This document shows positions 5,361 to 6,237 of a stretch of DNA of 6,237 nucleotides, one piece after another. The DNA is from Syntrophomonadaceae bacterium. Its GTDB lineage: Bacteria > Bacillota > Dethiobacteria > DTU022. The DNA lies in the NCBI GenBank assembly GCA_003553895.1, contig PWFM01000147.1, positions 1 to 6,237 on the forward strand. Reading direction: 5' to 3'. The notes beneath the pieces were generated by a model, which had not been told where the DNA came from, ran no database searches, and was given only the letters and a program-made list of their open reading frames with translations. Position 1 is the stretch's first letter. Each line of letters starts with the position of its first letter. The position numbers and the translations under genes are program-made.

Positions 5361-5918
5361 ATGATCAGACTGGCCGGGATGCATAGAGACAGTATAGTGG
5401 ACGGCCCCGGAATCAGGCTTTCCATCTATGTGCAGGGCTGCCCGCATCGCTGCCCGGGATGCCACAACCCCGAAACCCACGATCCCGGCGGCGGTTACGA
5501 GGCAGACTTAGAAGAATTAGCCGCCCTGATTAAAGCACACCGGGCCGGCATTGACGGGGTCACCATTTCCGGCGGCGAGCCCTTTGAGCAGCCCGAACCG
5601 CTGGCCGCCCTGGCCGGCAGAGTGCTTGAAGAGGGGCTGAACCTGATCATTTACAGCGGTTACCGGTTCGAAGATTTGCTGGCAAAAAGCAGGCATGATC
5701 ATAATATCCGCCGCCTGCTGGAAGCCGGATGGTTACTGGTGGACGGCCCTTACCGGCTGGAAGAAAGGGACTGCAACCTGCCTTTCCGCGGGTCAAAAAA
5801 CCAGCGTTTGGTCGACCTGCAAGCATCCCTGGACAGCGGTAAAGCGGTGGAATGGCCTGCCGGCATGGGGAAAGAAAAAGTTTTGACTGGAGCGGATCAT
5901 CTCAGTGGAGGAATCTAA
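5361..5918 (+). CDS. nrdG: Anaerobic ribonucleotide reductase activating protein NrdG (radical SAM)
   Basis: NrdG is the activase of NrdD. It uses a [4Fe-4S] cluster and S-adenosylmethionine to make a 5'-deoxyadenosyl radical, which abstracts hydrogen from the NrdD C-terminal glycine (here Gly669). From ATG 5361 it has 185 residues, within the usual range. The radical-SAM motif CxxxCxxC is Cys27, Cys31 and Cys34 (CPHRCPGC), preceded by the family signature VDGPGIRLSIYVQGC and followed by HNPET. The SAM amino-group motif GGEP is at 71-74. RGSKNQR (143-149) matches the C-terminal conserved stretch of NrdG proteins. The reading frame is open back to 5307, but that extension lies inside nrdD and lacks the strong ribosome binding site. 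The next gene begins on the base after its stop, so all belong to one operon. Confidence 0.96.
   Translation: MIRLAGMHRDSIVDGPGIRLSIYVQGCPHRCPGCHNPETHDPGGGYEADLEELAALIKAHRAGIDGVTISGGEPFEQPEPLAALAGRVLEEGLNLIIYSGYRFEDLLAKSRHDHNIRRLLEAGWLLVDGPYRLEERDCNLPFRGSKNQRLVDLQASLDSGKAVEWPAGMGKEKVLTGADHLSGGI
5907..5912 (+). promoter_or_regulatory. Ribosome binding site of pgeF/ylmD
   Basis: GGAGGA inside the last codons of nrdG lies 6 bases before GTG 5919 and supports that start. Confidence 0.7.
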
Positions 5919-6237
5919 GTGAAGGAAGCGGCGGAAGCATTTATTCTGCGCCGGGATAACAACGGCCTGGCCTACCTGCAGGCCCCCCTGTTAACAAAGG
6001 AAGGCCTGGTGGAACATGCTTTTTCCACCCGTTGTGGAGGAGTAAGCGCCGGGAGGCTGGCCAGCCTCAACACGGGCTTTCATGTCGGGGACCGGTGGGA
6101 AAACGTTCTGGCCAATCGGCGAATTTTTTTCGACCGCTTCAATTACGATTACCGGGATATTGTATCGGCCACCCAGGTGCACGGGACCGCTATCGGGGTT
6201 TTTGATCACAGTAACCGCGGGGAAGGGGCCTTGCCCG
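5919..6237 (+). CDS. pgeF: Laccase-domain protein PgeF/YlmD (YfiH family), 3' truncated by window
   Basis: The first 106 codons of a protein of the YfiH/YlmD (DUF152, LACC1-like) family are visible; the family is usually about 250-280 residues. The signatures are HAFSTRCGGVSAGRLASLNTG at 33-53, GDRWENVLANR at 57-67 and ATQVHGT around 85-90. His88 of QVHG is expected to be the first ligand of the zinc/active site; the further Cys and His ligands lie beyond the edge. In E. coli PgeF edits peptidoglycan precursors by removing L-Ser wrongly placed instead of L-Ala on UDP-MurNAc. Homologues have also been reported to have purine nucleoside phosphorylase/deaminase activity, and which applies here is open. 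In many Firmicutes ylmD sits in the dcw cluster after ftsZ, which matches. The start is GTG, adjoining the nrdG stop TAA with no gap, so expression probably depends on the nrdR promoter. Confidence 0.92.
   Translation, partial: MKEAAEAFILRRDNNGLAYLQAPLLTKEGLVEHAFSTRCGGVSAGRLASLNTGFHVGDRWENVLANRRIFFDRFNYDYRDIVSATQVHGTAIGVFDHSNRGEGALP

Overview
The window reads as a stretch of the division and cell wall (dcw) cluster of an anaerobic, low-to-mid GC Bacillota (Firmicutes, clostridia-like). This rests on the gene order (a probable ftsQ end, then ftsA, ftsZ, and later the ylmD/pgeF gene that follows ftsZ in many Firmicutes), on strong purine-rich ribosome binding sites, on an oxygen-sensitive class III ribonucleotide reductase, and on a close match to a sigma-H promoter in front of ftsA. 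The genus cannot be named from the sequence alone. All genes lie on the + strand and no gene-free stretch exceeds 190 bases.

Region 1 (1-2664) is the division block. It holds a C-terminal fragment that is probably FtsQ/DivIB (1-99), a short spacer with a sigma-H-like promoter (106-134), ftsA from GTG 181, and ftsZ from ATG 1462. It closes with a 13-bp perfect hairpin (2622-2664) that looks like an intrinsic terminator. FtsA carries the C-terminal amphipathic helix that would hold FtsZ filaments at the membrane. FtsZ has a complete GTPase core but a short linker and an unusual C-terminal peptide.

Region 2 (2716-6237) is a separate transcription unit for anaerobic DNA-precursor synthesis. A near-consensus sigma-A promoter (2716-2744) has a perfect 16-bp NrdR-box palindrome in its spacer. 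A weaker second box lies exactly 31 bp downstream, over the expected transcription start. The genes are nrdR (repressor), nrdD (glycyl-radical reductase), nrdG (radical-SAM activase) and the 5' part of pgeF/ylmD (laccase-domain protein). They are very tightly packed: nrdR and nrdD overlap by one base, the nrdG ribosome binding site covers the nrdD stop codon, and pgeF starts on the base after the nrdG stop.

Together the operon looks self-regulating. NrdR would sense ATP/dATP and repress its own gene and those of the enzyme and its activase. Its position between ftsZ and pgeF puts deoxynucleotide supply inside the division/cell-wall cluster. The most interesting points are the regulatory sites: the sigma-H signature at ftsA and the tandem NrdR boxes nested in the nrdR promoter. 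I saw no clearly new biological system, CRISPR array, mobile element or RNA gene.
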